A stretch of DNA of 64,000 nucleotides from Roseococcus pinisoli (GCF_018413645.1 NZ_JAHCDA010000002.1:1178001-1242000); one strand, 5' to 3'; positions 1-8,630 are shown, numbered from the stretch's first letter. The notes: generated by a model not told the origin, from the sequence alone. Program-made: numbers and translations.

Positions 1-876
1 CGCCATGCCGAGGCCATTGGCCACGATCGCGACGCGATCCCCCGCGCCCGTCCCGGCGCGCGGCCGCGTGCGGGCCAGCGTCTCGGCGGCGGCGAGCCAG
101 TCCTCGAAGCCGGCGGCGCGCAGGATGCCCGCGCGGCGCAGCACCGCGTCCATCACCGCCTCGCCGACGCCGGATGGATCATCGGAGCGCCCGCCGGGGC
201 GCAGCGCCAGGACGGGCCGCGTGCGCGCCGTCGCCCGCGCGGCCGAGACGAACAACCGGCGCTGCTTGATGCGCCGCAGGTCGAGCAGGACGCAGGCCGT
301 GCCGCTGTCGCGCGCCAGCCAGTCGAGGCCGAGGGCAAAGCCCAGATCCTCGTTGGAGCCGATGCCGATGATATGGCTGAAGCCCAGCCCCTCGGCCGCG
401 GCCCAGTCGATCACCGCGCGCGCGATGGCGGAGGATTGCGCCATCAGCGCCAACCGGCCCTTGGGCACGTGCAGGTGGGACAGGGTGGCGTTCAGGCCGA
501 TGCCCGGCAGCGCCAAGCCGAAGCTGCGCTCGCCCAGCGCCCGGATGCCGGCGCTGCCCGCGATCTCCGCCAGGTCCGGCGCCGCGGTCGGCACCACCAC
601 GGCGTGGCAGCCCATCGCCGCGATCTCCTGCATCGCCTGGGCCTGGGCATCGGGCGCGACGCAGAGGATGGCGAGGTCGGGCGCACCCTCGGGGGGCTCG
701 AAGCCCTCCAGGCCTTCCGCCATCAGCCTTCCCTGGAAGCGACCCTCGCGCAGGTTCCGCGTCAGGATGGACGATTCGGGCAGTGCGGGATCGGCGTGCA
801 GCAGCACGGAGCGCGGGCGGAACAGCGCCGTGTCGCGGAAGCCCGCCCCGGGGCGACCTGTCAGAATCATGGGCAT
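1..876 (-). CDS. acyl-CoA synthetase (NDP-forming) / Pat-like protein, 3' end missing
   Basis: The gene runs off the left edge; 292 N-terminal residues are visible. An N-terminal CoA-binding Rossmann domain (about residues 10-110) is followed by a succinyl-CoA-ligase-like domain (about 125 onward) with the family-type stretch GIGSNEDLGF. This architecture belongs to ADP-forming acetate/acyl-CoA ligases, which make acyl-CoA and nucleotide diphosphate in the cytoplasm, and to their fusions with a GNAT lysine acetyltransferase (Pat/PatZ). Because the C-terminus is outside the window I cannot say whether the ATP-grasp or GNAT parts are present. The start is ATG at 876; a second ATG at 870 is in frame. 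Neither has a strong ribosome binding site. It is divergent from the hydrolase at 987. Confidence 0.75.
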   Translation of the reverse strand, partial: MPMILTGRPGAGFRDTALFRPRSVLLHADPALPESSILTRNLREGRFQGRLMAEGLEGFEPPEGAPDLAILCVAPDAQAQAMQEIAAMGCHAVVVPTAAPDLAEIAGSAGIRALGERSFGLALPGIGLNATLSHLHVPKGRLALMAQSSAIARAVIDWAAAEGLGFSHIIGIGSNEDLGFALGLDWLARDSGTACVLLDLRRIKQRRLFVSAARATARTRPVLALRPGGRSDDPSGVGEAVMDAVLRRAGILRAAGFEDWLAAAETLARTRPRAGTGAGDRVAIVANGLGMA

Positions 877-986
877 GCAGGCTTATAGCCCCGGCAATCG
901 TGTCAGGCCCAAGGCGATGGCCCACCCCTGCCATCTTGCGCAACCCGCGCCGACGCGCTGCCCTGTCCTTCTCAGCAGGACGGGGA

Positions 987-1961
987 ATGGTGATGGGCGA
1001 TCGGCGAATTGATCCGGAGATGGCGGCGTTCAGCGCCATGGTGGCCGGACGCGCGGCGGGGCAGCCGCCCATCGTCTTCCCGACCCCCCCCCGCAGCGCG
1101 CCCTTCGACGAGCAGCGCCGCCTGAACGACGAGCCGCAGCTGCCCCAGGCCGAGGGCGGCGACGTGATGGCCGAAAGCCGCGACCTGCTGCTGCCGATCC
1201 GCGGCCGCCGCATGCAGCTGCGTTTCCATCGCCCGACCAACGATCCGAACCTGCCGGTCCTGATCTACTTCCATGGCGGCGGTTGGGTCTGGGGCAGCGT
1301 GGACACGCATGACCGGCTGATGCGCGCCTATGCCGCCGCCTCGGGCTGCGCCGTGCTCGGCCCCGACTATGCGCTGAGCCCGGAGGCGGTCTTCCCGCAG
1401 GCGCTGGAGGAATGCGCGGCGGTGCTGCGCCACATCGCGACGCGGGGCGCGGAGCTGGGGCTCGATCCCACGCGCATCGTCCTCGGCGGCGACAGCGCGG
1501 GCGCCAACCTCGCGGCCGGGCTGGCGCTGCTCAACGCGGAGCAGCCCTCGCCCATCCCGCTCAAGGGCCTGCTGCTGAACTACGGCGTCTTCGACCATAA
1601 CCTCGATACGCCAAGCTACCGCGAATTCCCCGAGGGCTACGGCCTCACCCTCGCGAAGATGCGCTTCTACTGGGATGCCTATTGCCCGGACGCGGTGGCG
1701 CGCCTCTCGCCCTTCGCCTCTCCCATCCGGGGCGAGCTCTCCACCCTGCCGCCCTCGCTGCTGCACATCGCGGAGCTGGACGTGCTGGCGTCCGAGAACC
1801 TGGCCTTCGCCGAGAAGCTGCGGAATGCGGGCGTGAACCTCGAGATGCGGACCTTCCCCGGCACGGTGCACGGCTTCGCCCGGGCGCTGGGCCATGTCGG
1901 CGCGGCGGACCGCGCGGCGGCGGAGGCCGGCGCCTGGCTGAAGGCGCGCGTCGCGGCCTGA
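987..1961 (+). CDS. alpha/beta-hydrolase of the hormone-sensitive lipase family
   Basis: A 324-residue cytoplasmic esterase/lipase-like hydrolase. The oxyanion-hole motif HGGGW is at residues 96-100, the nucleophile elbow GDSAG at 168-172 (Ser170), the likely acid Asp265 in ELDVLAS, and the likely base His295 in TVHGF. These are the hallmarks of the HSL (bacterial hormone-sensitive-lipase) family, which hydrolyses short to medium acyl esters; the real substrate is not evident. The ATG at 987 has AGGA six bases upstream, so it is preferred over the in-frame ATG at 993. No signal peptide is visible. The gene stands alone, divergent from the acyl-CoA synthetase and 92 bases ahead of a cupin gene. 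Confidence 0.88.
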   Translation: MVMGDRRIDPEMAAFSAMVAGRAAGQPPIVFPTPPRSAPFDEQRRLNDEPQLPQAEGGDVMAESRDLLLPIRGRRMQLRFHRPTNDPNLPVLIYFHGGGWVWGSVDTHDRLMRAYAAASGCAVLGPDYALSPEAVFPQALEECAAVLRHIATRGAELGLDPTRIVLGGDSAGANLAAGLALLNAEQPSPIPLKGLLLNYGVFDHNLDTPSYREFPEGYGLTLAKMRFYWDAYCPDAVARLSPFASPIRGELSTLPPSLLHIAELDVLASENLAFAEKLRNAGVNLEMRTFPGTVHGFARALGHVGAADRAAAEAGAWLKARVAA

Positions 1962-2053
1962 GCGGCCGCCGGTCGCGGATCCATTTCGCGATTGAATATG
2001 CAGGGGGCATGGGTCGATCATTCCGGGGGCAACACGCCCCAAGGAAACGCCCC

Positions 2054-2521
2054 ATGCGCCTTCCCTTCCTTTGCGCCGGCTTCGGCGCCGCCTTCGCGGC
2101 CGGCCTCCTCGCCCATCACCTCATCCCGCAGGCCGAGGCGCAGGCCGGGCCGGCGCCGCTCACGCCGCAGATCATCAACCTGCTGAGCATGACGGACGAG
2201 CAGATCGGTACCCTCATCCCCAATACCGACCTCCGCAGCCGCACGCTGGTCACGACGGCCGACGGCACGGTGGCGGTGCAGAGCGGCAACGTGATGCGCC
2301 ACTACCATGCCGACGCGAATGAGATTCAGCTGATCCTGCAGGGCGAAGGCTCGTTCTGGCTCGGCGACCGCGAGGTGCAGGTGAAGCCGGGCGACCTCAT
2401 CGTCATCCCGCGCGGCACGCCGCATGCCGGCTCGCGCGCCACCACGGGCCGGTTCCGCGCGCTGGCGATCAAGCTGCCGCCGCAGCGGCCGGGCGACACC
2501 GTCGCCGCACCGGCCCCCTGA
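2054..2521 (+). CDS. exported cupin-domain protein
   Basis: A 155-residue protein with an N-terminal hydrophobic segment (about residues 1-22) ending near an AEAQA site, so it is probably exported or membrane-anchored. The rest is a single cupin barrel: metal-ligand pattern His83, His85, Glu90 in motif 1 (HYHADANE) and His124 in motif 2 (PRGTPHAG). Small cupins of this type bind a divalent metal and may act as isomerases, dioxygenases or ligand binders; nothing here fixes the reaction. AAGGAAA seven bases before the ATG supports the start. It ends four bases from the convergent solute-binding-protein gene. Confidence 0.85.
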   Translation: MRLPFLCAGFGAAFAAGLLAHHLIPQAEAQAGPAPLTPQIINLLSMTDEQIGTLIPNTDLRSRTLVTTADGTVAVQSGNVMRHYHADANEIQLILQGEGSFWLGDREVQVKPGDLIVIPRGTPHAGSRATTGRFRALAIKLPPQRPGDTVAAPAP

Positions 2522-2525
2522 GGCC

Positions 2526-3506
2526 TCAGTCCGGCGTCGATCCCGAGGCGCGCACGATCGGCGCCCATCGCGCGGTCTCGTCCCGGAGGAACTGCACCAG
2601 CTCCCCGGGCGAGGACGGCTCGACTTCGACGCGGCGCTCGGCGAGCTGGGCGACCAGCTCCGGGTCGGTCAGCGTCGCGCGGACGGCGTCCGCGATGGTG
2701 CGGACGATGGGCGCCGGCAGGTCGCGCGGGCCCATCAGCGCGATCCAGTCCATCATCTCGAAGCCCGGCAGGCCGCTCTCGGCCATGGTGGGCACCTGCG
2801 GCAGGAGGCGGCTGCGCTGCGCCGTCGGCACCGCGAGGAGGCGGAGCTTTCCGGCCTCGGTCTGCGGCACGGCATTGAGGGCCGTGGTGAAGGCGTAGTC
2901 CACCTTGCCCGACACGAGGTCCGCCAGCAGCGCGCCGCCACCGCGATAGGGAACATGCACGGTACGGACGCCCGCCAGCGCGTTCATCTGCTCGTTCGCC
3001 AGGTGCCCGGCGCCGCCCACGCCGGAGGTGGCGCAGGTCAGCGTATCGGGCCGCGCGCGGGCAGCCGCCAGCAATTCCGCGACGCTGCGCCAGGGGCGGT
3101 CGGCCGGCACCGCCAGCACGTTCAGCACGAGGCCGACGCGCGAGATGGAGGTCAGGTCCTTCAACGGATCGAAGGGCAGGTCGCGATAGAGCGTCGGGTT
3201 GATCGCCAGCGGCCCGATCGTGCCGAGCAGGAGGGTGTGGCCATCCGGCGCGGAGCGGCTGACCTGCTCGGTCGCGATATTGCCGCCCGCGCCCGGCCGG
3301 TTCTCGACCACGATGGGCTGGCCGAGCAGGGATTGCAGCTTCTGCGACATCGCCCGCGCGACGATGTCGGTGGAGCCGCTGGGCGCGAAGCCGACGAGAA
3401 GCCGTATCGGGCGGCTGGGATAGCCCGGCTGGGCGCGAACGCCGGGAGAAGCCAGCGCGGCGGCGAGCGAGGGCGGGACGGCGAGCAGATGGCGGCGGCG
3501 AAGCAC
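2526..3506 (-). CDS. tripartite tricarboxylate transporter (Bug/TctC) solute-binding protein
   Basis: A 326-residue periplasmic binding protein. The N-terminus has an Arg-rich stretch then a hydrophobic signal peptide ending around VRAQP, followed by the family opening YPSRPIRLLVGF and STDIVARAM. Bug proteins bind carboxylates and similar small acids and normally feed a TctA/TctB permease. No TctA or TctB gene lies nearby, so this is an orphan receptor as is common in this family. It is the last gene of a leftward group after queH and the AlkX-like gene, with a 64-base gap that may hold its own promoter. Ligand unknown. Confidence 0.9.
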   Translation of the reverse strand: MLRRRHLLAVPPSLAAALASPGVRAQPGYPSRPIRLLVGFAPSGSTDIVARAMSQKLQSLLGQPIVVENRPGAGGNIATEQVSRSAPDGHTLLLGTIGPLAINPTLYRDLPFDPLKDLTSISRVGLVLNVLAVPADRPWRSVAELLAAARARPDTLTCATSGVGGAGHLANEQMNALAGVRTVHVPYRGGGALLADLVSGKVDYAFTTALNAVPQTEAGKLRLLAVPTAQRSRLLPQVPTMAESGLPGFEMMDWIALMGPRDLPAPIVRTIADAVRATLTDPELVAQLAERRVEVEPSSPGELVQFLRDETARWAPIVRASGSTPD

Positions 3507-3570
3507 GGACGAATTCCCTATATTGTTTCGCCCATGATGGCCCGCTTGGCAGGCTTCGCCCAGGCCGCCC

Positions 3571-4782
3571 CTACCCTGCCTCCTCGCGTGCCGCGGGGGA
3601 GAGCTGGAACCGCTCGAAGGGCGCCAGCGCCGCCTCGATCGCGGCCTTCAGCCCGGCGCGCTGGGGCGCGATCCAGCTCCATTTGCGGATCAGCAGCCGG
3701 CCTTCCTGCCGGTCCGTCTTGAGGTCGATCGCCGCCACGATCTCGTCGCCCGCCAGCACCGGCAGGGCGAAGTAGCCCTGTACGCGCTTCTCGGCGGGGA
3801 CATAGGCCTCGAAGCGATGGGCATAGCCGAAGAACATCTCCAGCCGTCGGCGCTGGATCACCAGCGGATCGAAAGGCGAGAGGATATGGACCAGCGGCTC
3901 CGGCGCGCCCGCCACCTCCAGCGCTTCCGGCGCGGCCCAATGCGCCACCTTCCCGGCGCCCTCCACCTGGACGGGCACCAGGCGCCGCCGCCGCACCGCG
4001 GTCTCGATCGCGGCGGCCACCGCCGGCTTGGCCGAGAGACGGCCGTAGCAGATGGAATCCAGGCTCACGACGCCCTGCGAGACCACCGCGCGCCGCAGCA
4101 GATAGTCGGCGATCTGGGCCTCCGTCGCGGGTTTAGGACGCCGGCGCCAGCCGAAATGGCGGTTGGTGAGTTCATAGGTCTTCAGCATGCCAACCCGCCG
4201 CGAGACGACGAGATCGCCCGCGTAGAAGGCGTGCCGCAGCACGCGCCTGGAGGGCTTGCGGCTGTCCCAGGGATGGGTCTTCTCGACCAGCACCTCGTCG
4301 TCGATGTCGCGGATGGAGAGCGGACCCTCGCGCCGGATGCGCGCCAGCAGCGCCGCATGGTCGGCCTCGGCCACGCCGGTCGAAGGCAGGGCCCGGCGGC
4401 GCTCCATCTCCGGCAGGAAGAAGCGGTAGTCCTCGACCGCGACATAGGCCAGCGCGTGCGTCCAGTATTCGAAGACGGACTTCTCGCCGGACTGCGCCCG
4501 CTCGAGGTCCGAGCGGGCGTAGCTCGGGATGCGGTTGTGCAGGATGTGATGGTGGCTGCGCTCGATGACGTTGATCGTGTCGATCTGCACGTAGCCGAGA
4601 TGCGCCACCGCCCGCCGCGTTGCCTCCGGCCCCTCGCCGAAGGGCACGCGCGTGTCGAGGCGCTGGGCCCTGAGCCAGATGGCGCGAAGCTGCGCGGCCG
4701 TCAGCTCGACGGGCGATCCCCGCCGCCTGCGGAGGGAGATGCGAGGCAAGGTCGGGACCGGTGGTTCCAGCTGTTCGTCCAT
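3571..4782 (-). CDS. ycaQ: YcaQ/AlkX-like winged-helix DNA glycosylase
   Basis: A 403-residue protein of the HTH_42/YcaQ (AlkZ/AlkX) superfamily. The stretch YVQIDTINVIERSHH contains the QxD signature (Gln66, Asp68) that in Escherichia coli YcaQ (AlkX) carries the catalytic site for excision of alkylated bases and unhooking of interstrand crosslinks. Length matches the family. The C-terminal third, with SPFDPLVIQRRR and YFALPVL, is also typical. It starts 15 bases after the queH stop and the two are probably cotranscribed. It acts on chromosomal DNA in the cytoplasm; alkylation repair is known for the family, while activity of this copy is inferred. Confidence 0.85.
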   Translation of the reverse strand: MDEQLEPPVPTLPRISLRRRRGSPVELTAAQLRAIWLRAQRLDTRVPFGEGPEATRRAVAHLGYVQIDTINVIERSHHHILHNRIPSYARSDLERAQSGEKSVFEYWTHALAYVAVEDYRFFLPEMERRRALPSTGVAEADHAALLARIRREGPLSIRDIDDEVLVEKTHPWDSRKPSRRVLRHAFYAGDLVVSRRVGMLKTYELTNRHFGWRRRPKPATEAQIADYLLRRAVVSQGVVSLDSICYGRLSAKPAVAAAIETAVRRRRLVPVQVEGAGKVAHWAAPEALEVAGAPEPLVHILSPFDPLVIQRRRLEMFFGYAHRFEAYVPAEKRVQGYFALPVLAGDEIVAAIDLKTDRQEGRLLIRKWSWIAPQRAGLKAAIEAALAPFERFQLSPAAREEAG

Positions 4783-4797
4783 TCGCGGGCGCGGTCC

Positions 4798-5532
4798 CTA
4801 CTGGCCGTCGGCGCCGGGCGTCAGGCCCTGCTCGGCCGGCTCCTCCTCGGGCATGCCGTAGAATAGCTTGCCGAGCTCGATCGGACGCCGCCCGGTTGCG
4901 CGGCGGTGCCGGTTGGTGTCGCGCAGGGAGTAGATGCAGCCGCAATATTCCTGCTGGTAGAACTGCTCGCGCTTGGAGATCTCGATCATCCGCGCGGCGC
5001 CGCCGCCCTTGCGCCAGTTGAAGTCCCAGTAGCTCAACCCGGCATAGGGCGCGGTGACGCGCGCGCCGCTCTCGTTGATCTGCGCCTTGTTCTTCCAGCG
5101 CGAGATGCCGAGCGAGCTGGTCATCACGGGGAAGCCGTTCTCGTGGGCGTAGAGCGCCGTGCGCTCGAAGCGCATGTCGAAGCACATGGTGCAGCGGGCG
5201 CCGCGCTCGGGCTCCCATTCCATCCCCTTGGCCCGAGCGTACCAGTTGTCCGTGTCGTAATCGGCATCCACGAAGGGCACGCCGTGCTTCTCGGCGAAGC
5301 GGACATTCTCGTCCTTGCGGAGCTCGTATTCGCGGCGGGGATGGATGTTCGGGTTGTAGAAAAAGATCGTGTATTCGATCCCCGAGGCCAGCATTGCCTC
5401 CATCACCTCGCCCGAGCAGGGGGCGCAGCAGGAATGCAGCAGCACCTTCTTCTCGCCGCCGGGCGGCGCCAGGACGGGGCGTTGGATCTCGTTCATGCCC
5501 TGTTCGCTAGCATGGATATTCCGCCCCTTCAT
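4798..5532 (-). CDS. queH: epoxyqueuosine reductase QueH
   Basis: A 244-residue QueH (formerly DUF208) protein, which reduces epoxyqueuosine to queuosine in the wobble position of GUN tRNAs and replaces QueG in many bacteria. Visible family motifs are HSCCAPCS (Cys35, Cys36, Cys39), [16 protein letters not shown] and a late YCGCIYS; these cysteines bind the iron-sulfur cluster and a second metal. The start at 5532 is the longest; an internal ATG at 5496 (MNEIQ) is an alternative because the family core begins shortly after it. It leads the leftward operon with the AlkX-like gene. Its upstream region is shared with the metE riboswitch transcript on the other strand. Confidence 0.92.
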   Translation of the reverse strand: MKGRNIHASEQGMNEIQRPVLAPPGGEKKVLLHSCCAPCSGEVMEAMLASGIEYTIFFYNPNIHPRREYELRKDENVRFAEKHGVPFVDADYDTDNWYARAKGMEWEPERGARCTMCFDMRFERTALYAHENGFPVMTSSLGISRWKNKAQINESGARVTAPYAGLSYWDFNWRKGGGAARMIEISKREQFYQQEYCGCIYSLRDTNRHRRATGRRPIELGKLFYGMPEEEPAEQGLTPGADGQ

Positions 5533-5656
5533 CCCTGAGTTTTACGCCCTTCCCGCCCGGAATCGAGCGTGAAGCGCCGCCCTCGGTTTGCGCCGAAGCG
5601 GCGGCCATTCCGCGTTCCCAGCTGGTCGCGGCGTTCAGCAGGCCATAAATCACACC

Positions 5657-5674
5657 CTTATATCGCCATATAAG
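5657..5674. promoter_or_regulatory. 18-bp AT-rich palindrome upstream of metE
   Basis: CTTATAT-CGCC-ATATAAG is a perfect 7-base inverted repeat around a 4-base spacer. It stands out in this GC-rich genome and lies 19 bases before a TTGACA box that should drive the metE leader. The shape suits a dimeric regulator, for example an ArsR-type methionine-cycle repressor, but the regulator is not identifiable here. It is also upstream of queH on the opposite strand. Confidence 0.5.
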
Positions 5675-5692
5675 CATTTCTTTATTCGATGA

Positions 5693-5721
5693 TTGACAAC
5701 GGGCGGCCAAAGGAAGATTCA
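5693..5721 (+). promoter_or_regulatory. metE: candidate promoter of the metE riboswitch transcript
   Basis: A consensus -35 box TTGACA is at 5693-5698. At 17 bases spacing the -10 is poor (GATTCA, 5716-5721). A transcript starting near 5728 would begin just before the first conserved riboswitch bases, which supports the placement despite the weak -10. Confidence 0.4.
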
Positions 5722-5730
5722 TGGGCCCAT

Positions 5731-5897
5731 CGAGGTTCTGCGCGCTCGCTTGGCGCGCAGCTAAGAGGGAAGCCGGTGTGACACCGGCGCTGCCCCCGCA
5801 ACTGTAAGCGGCGAGCGGCGGTCCAAACACGTCACTGGGGCTCGCGCCCTGGGAAGACTGGGCCGTCGCCGTGACCCGTGAGCCAGGAGACCTGCCC
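5731..5897 (+). ncRNA. cobalamin riboswitch upstream of metE
   Basis: The conserved B12-riboswitch elements occur in order: GAGGTTCTG near the start, AAGAGGGAAGCCGGTG, the B12 box core GCTGCCCCCGCAACTGTAA, AGCGGCGAGC, a CACTGGG element, GGGAAGACTGGGCC, and the closing GAGCCAGGAGACCTGCC. Binding of adenosyl- or methylcobalamin is known to fold this RNA so that the downstream gene is shut off. Here that gene is metE, the B12-independent methionine synthase, so control is logical: with B12 available the cell can use a MetH instead. About 130 bases separate the aptamer from the ATG and hold the expression platform; I could not define the switch helix. Confidence 0.95.
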
Positions 5898-6030
5898 CGA
5901 TAGATAACGTCCTCCGGCGGGGTGCCCGGTCTGGTCGCATGCAAGGAGCTGCGACGGAACGATTCCGCGCAGGTCGGCCGCACGCGCCTGGCTCGAAGCC
6001 TCGTCACAACGAACGAAGGTAGAGGTTGCC

Positions 6031-8358
6031 ATGTCAGTCACCGTCGCCACCCTCGGCTTCCCGCGCATCGGGCCCCGGCGCGAGCTGAAGACTGCGCTCG
6101 AGGCCTATTGGTCCGGCAATGCCAAGGTCGAGGCCCTTCTCGACGTTGCCGCCGGCCTCCGGGCCCAGACCTGGAAGCGCCAGCACGACCTGGGCGCGGA
6201 CATCATCCCGTCCAACGACTTCTCGCTCTATGACCACGTGCTGGACACGACCGCGATGGTCGGCGCCGTGCCCGCCATCTACGGCTGGAAGAGCGACCAG
6301 GTCGGCATCGAGACCTACTTCGCCATGGCCCGCGGCTCGCGCGCCGGCGCCGCCGAGGAAAGCAGCTGCGGCTGCGGGCATGATCACGGCCCGGCCGCCA
6401 AGGGCGCGCCCGCCGCCGAGATGACCAAGTGGTTCGACACGAACTACCACTACCTGGTGCCCGAGTTCACGGCCGAGCAGAACTTCCGCCTCGCCTCGAC
6501 CAAGGCGCTCGACCAGTACCTGGAGGCCAAGGCCCTCGGCATCGAGACGCGCCCCGTTCTGCTCGGGCCCGTCACCTACCTCCTGATCGGCAAGGCCAAG
6601 GGCGGCGACTTCGATCCGCTGACGCTGCTGCCGCGCCTGCTGCCGGTCTATGTCGAGGTGCTGCAGTCCCTCGCCCGCGCCGGCGCGCGCTGGGTGCAGA
6701 TCGACGAGCCTTCCCTGGTGACCGACCTTTCCGACGCCGCGCGCGCGGCCTTCGGCGAGGCCTACGACAAGCTCTCGCGCGCGGCGATCGGCCTGCGCGT
6801 GATGTTGACGACCTATTTCGGCGCGCTGGACGACAACCTCGACACCGCCCTCTCCCTGCCGGTCCACGGCCTGCATGTCGACCTGGTGCGCGCGCCCGAA
6901 CAGCTCGCGCCCGTGCTGGCGGGCGCCCGCCCGGACCTCGTGCTCTCGCTCGGCGTCATCGACGGCCGCAACGTCTGGAAGGCGGACCTGAACGCCATCC
7001 TCGACCGCGTGGAGCCCGTCCTGGCCGCGGGCCGCGAGGTGATCCTCGCGCCGTCCTGCTCGCTGCTGCACACGCCGATCGACCTCGACCGCGAGACCGC
7101 GATGGAGCCCGAGGTGAAGGACTGGCTGGCCTTCGCCGTCCAGAAGATCGCCGAGCTCGCCACCCTGGCCAAGGCCCTGAACGGCGGGCGGGCCGGCGTG
7201 AAGGCGGTGCTGGATGCCGCGACCGCCTCCGTCGCCTCGCGCCGCACCTCGCCGCGGATCAATGATCCGGCGGTCCAGGCCCGCGCCGCGAAGCAGGACC
7301 CGGCCCTGGCCCGACGCAGCTCCGCCTTCGACGTCCGGCGTGGCGTGCAGCGCGAGAAGCTGAAGCTGCCGAGCTACCCGACCACAACCATCGGCTCCTT
7401 CCCGCAGACCTCCGAGATCCGCAAGGCGCGCGCCGACCACGACCGCGGCATCCTGGACAACGCCGCCTACGAGACCTTCCTGCGCGAGCAGACGGCGCTG
7501 ACGGTGCGCTGGCAGGAGGATGTCGGGCTGGACGTGCTGGTGCACGGCGAGTTCGAGCGCAACGACATGGTGCAGTATTTCGGCGAGCGGCTCTCGGGCT
7601 TCGTCTTCACCAAGTATGCCTGGGTGCAGTCCTACGGCTCGCGCTGCGTCCGCCCGCCGATCATCTATGGCGACGTGGCCCGCCCCGAGCCCATGACCGT
7701 CGAGTGGTGGCGCTATGCCCAGTCGCTCACGAAGCGGCCGATGAAGGGCATGCTGACGGGCCCGGTGACGATCCTGAACTGGTCCTTCGTGCGCGACGAC
7801 CAGCCGCGCGCGACCACCTGCCGGCAGATCGCCTTCGCGATCCGCGACGAGGTGGTGGACCTGGAGAAGGCCGGTGCCGCGATCATCCAGATCGACGAGG
7901 CCGCGCTGCGCGAGGGCCTGCCGCTGCGCAAGAGCGAGTGGAGCACCTATCTCGACTGGGCCGTGGAAAGCTTCCGCGTCACGGCCTCGGGCGTGGCGGA
8001 TGCGACGCAGATCCACACGCACATGTGCTACTCGGAGTTCAACGACATCATCGCCTCGATCGGCGCCATGGATGCGGACGTCATCTCCATCGAGACCGCG
8101 CGGTCGAAGATGGAGCTGCTGGATGCCTTCGCCGGCTACCGCTATCCGGCGGAGATCGGGCCGGGCGTCTATGACATCCATTCGCCGCGCGTTCCCGCCG
8201 TGGGCGAGATGACCGAGCTGCTGACGGCCGCGGCCGGCCGGCTGCCGGCCGACCAGCTCTGGGTGAACCCCGATTGCGGCCTCAAGACCCGCAAGTGGCC
8301 GGAAGTGCGCCTCGCCATCGAGAACATGGTATCGGCCGCACGCGCCGCGCGCGCCTGA
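6031..8358 (+). CDS. metE: B12-independent methionine synthase MetE
   Basis: A 775-residue 5-methyltetrahydropteroyltriglutamate-homocysteine methyltransferase, the last step of methionine synthesis, cytoplasmic. The two-barrel fold is evident: N-terminal GFPRIGPRRELK and the substrate loop SNDFSLYD, linker, then C-terminal TTIGSFPQT. Zinc ligands are present in HTHMCYSEFND (His and Cys), IETARSKMELL (Glu) and NPDCGLKTRKW (Cys). An unusual feature is an extra segment around residues 108-126 with SCGCGHDHG, Cys113, Cys115, His117 and His119, lying just before the conserved EMTKWFDTNYHY. Escherichia coli MetE has a much shorter loop there. Start context: AGGTAGAGG before the ATG. Regulated by the upstream riboswitch. 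Confidence 0.97.
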   Translation: MSVTVATLGFPRIGPRRELKTALEAYWSGNAKVEALLDVAAGLRAQTWKRQHDLGADIIPSNDFSLYDHVLDTTAMVGAVPAIYGWKSDQVGIETYFAMARGSRAGAAEESSCGCGHDHGPAAKGAPAAEMTKWFDTNYHYLVPEFTAEQNFRLASTKALDQYLEAKALGIETRPVLLGPVTYLLIGKAKGGDFDPLTLLPRLLPVYVEVLQSLARAGARWVQIDEPSLVTDLSDAARAAFGEAYDKLSRAAIGLRVMLTTYFGALDDNLDTALSLPVHGLHVDLVRAPEQLAPVLAGARPDLVLSLGVIDGRNVWKADLNAILDRVEPVLAAGREVILAPSCSLLHTPIDLDRETAMEPEVKDWLAFAVQKIAELATLAKALNGGRAGVKAVLDAATASVASRRTSPRINDPAVQARAAKQDPALARRSSAFDVRRGVQREKLKLPSYPTTTIGSFPQTSEIRKARADHDRGILDNAAYETFLREQTALTVRWQEDVGLDVLVHGEFERNDMVQYFGERLSGFVFTKYAWVQSYGSRCVRPPIIYGDVARPEPMTVEWWRYAQSLTKRPMKGMLTGPVTILNWSFVRDDQPRATTCRQIAFAIRDEVVDLEKAGAAIIQIDEAALREGLPLRKSEWSTYLDWAVESFRVTASGVADATQIHTHMCYSEFNDIIASIGAMDADVISIETARSKMELLDAFAGYRYPAEIGPGVYDIHSPRVPAVGEMTELLTAAAGRLPADQLWVNPDCGLKTRKWPEVRLAIENMVSAARAARA

Positions 8359-8367
8359 AAGGGAGGC

Positions 8368-8400
8368 GCGGGTCACGGGGTGGCTTGCCCAGTGGCCCGC
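8368..8400 (+). terminator. hairpin after metE, possible terminator
   Basis: GCGGGTCAC (8368-8376) pairs with GTGGCCCGC (8392-8400), eight of nine positions plus one G-U. It sits 10 bases after the metE stop and before the second riboswitch. There is no T tract, so it may be a weak or Rho-assisted terminator or a 3' stabiliser. Confidence 0.4.
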
Positions 8401-8423
8401 GTCTCGCCTAATCCTGCCATCGC

Positions 8424-8630
8424 AATGGTCCCGCGCGAGCGGGTGAAAAAGGGAATGCCGTGCGTCCGCCGGGGGAATGCTCCCCCGCCCCGGGCAAGTC
8501 GGCAGCTGCCCCCGCAACTGTCAGCGGCGAGACGCTGGCCCTTCCGCCCCCTCCAGGGGCGGGCCACTGCGGCGAGAGCCGTGGGAAGGCAGGGCCAGCT
8601 CCGTGACCCGCGAGCCAGGAGACCTGCCCT
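8424..8630 (+). ncRNA. cobalamin riboswitch of the btu operon
   Basis: A second B12 riboswitch with AAAAAGGGAATGCCGTG, the core GCTGCCCCCGCAACTGTCA, GCGGCGAG, a CACTG element, GGGAAGGCAGGGCC, and GACCCGCGAGCCAGGAGACC closing the aptamer. Compared with the metE copy, the optional peripheral stem between the core and CACTG is longer and different in sequence, so the two are separate aptamers and not a recent duplication. It lies about 240 bases before the first well-supported gene of the B12 uptake operon. By family knowledge it lowers expression of B12 import when cobalamin is abundant. Confidence 0.95.

Noticed and set aside
5700-6030. SAM riboswitch upstream of metE
   Set aside because: The leader matches every conserved cobalamin-riboswitch element, and I see no SAM-II or SAM-I pattern.
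6034-8517. 827-codon open frame on the minus strand across metE
   Set aside because: It is antisense to metE, which has a full set of catalytic motifs. Long antisense frames are expected at this GC content, and its translation is low-complexity Arg/Gly/His with no domain.
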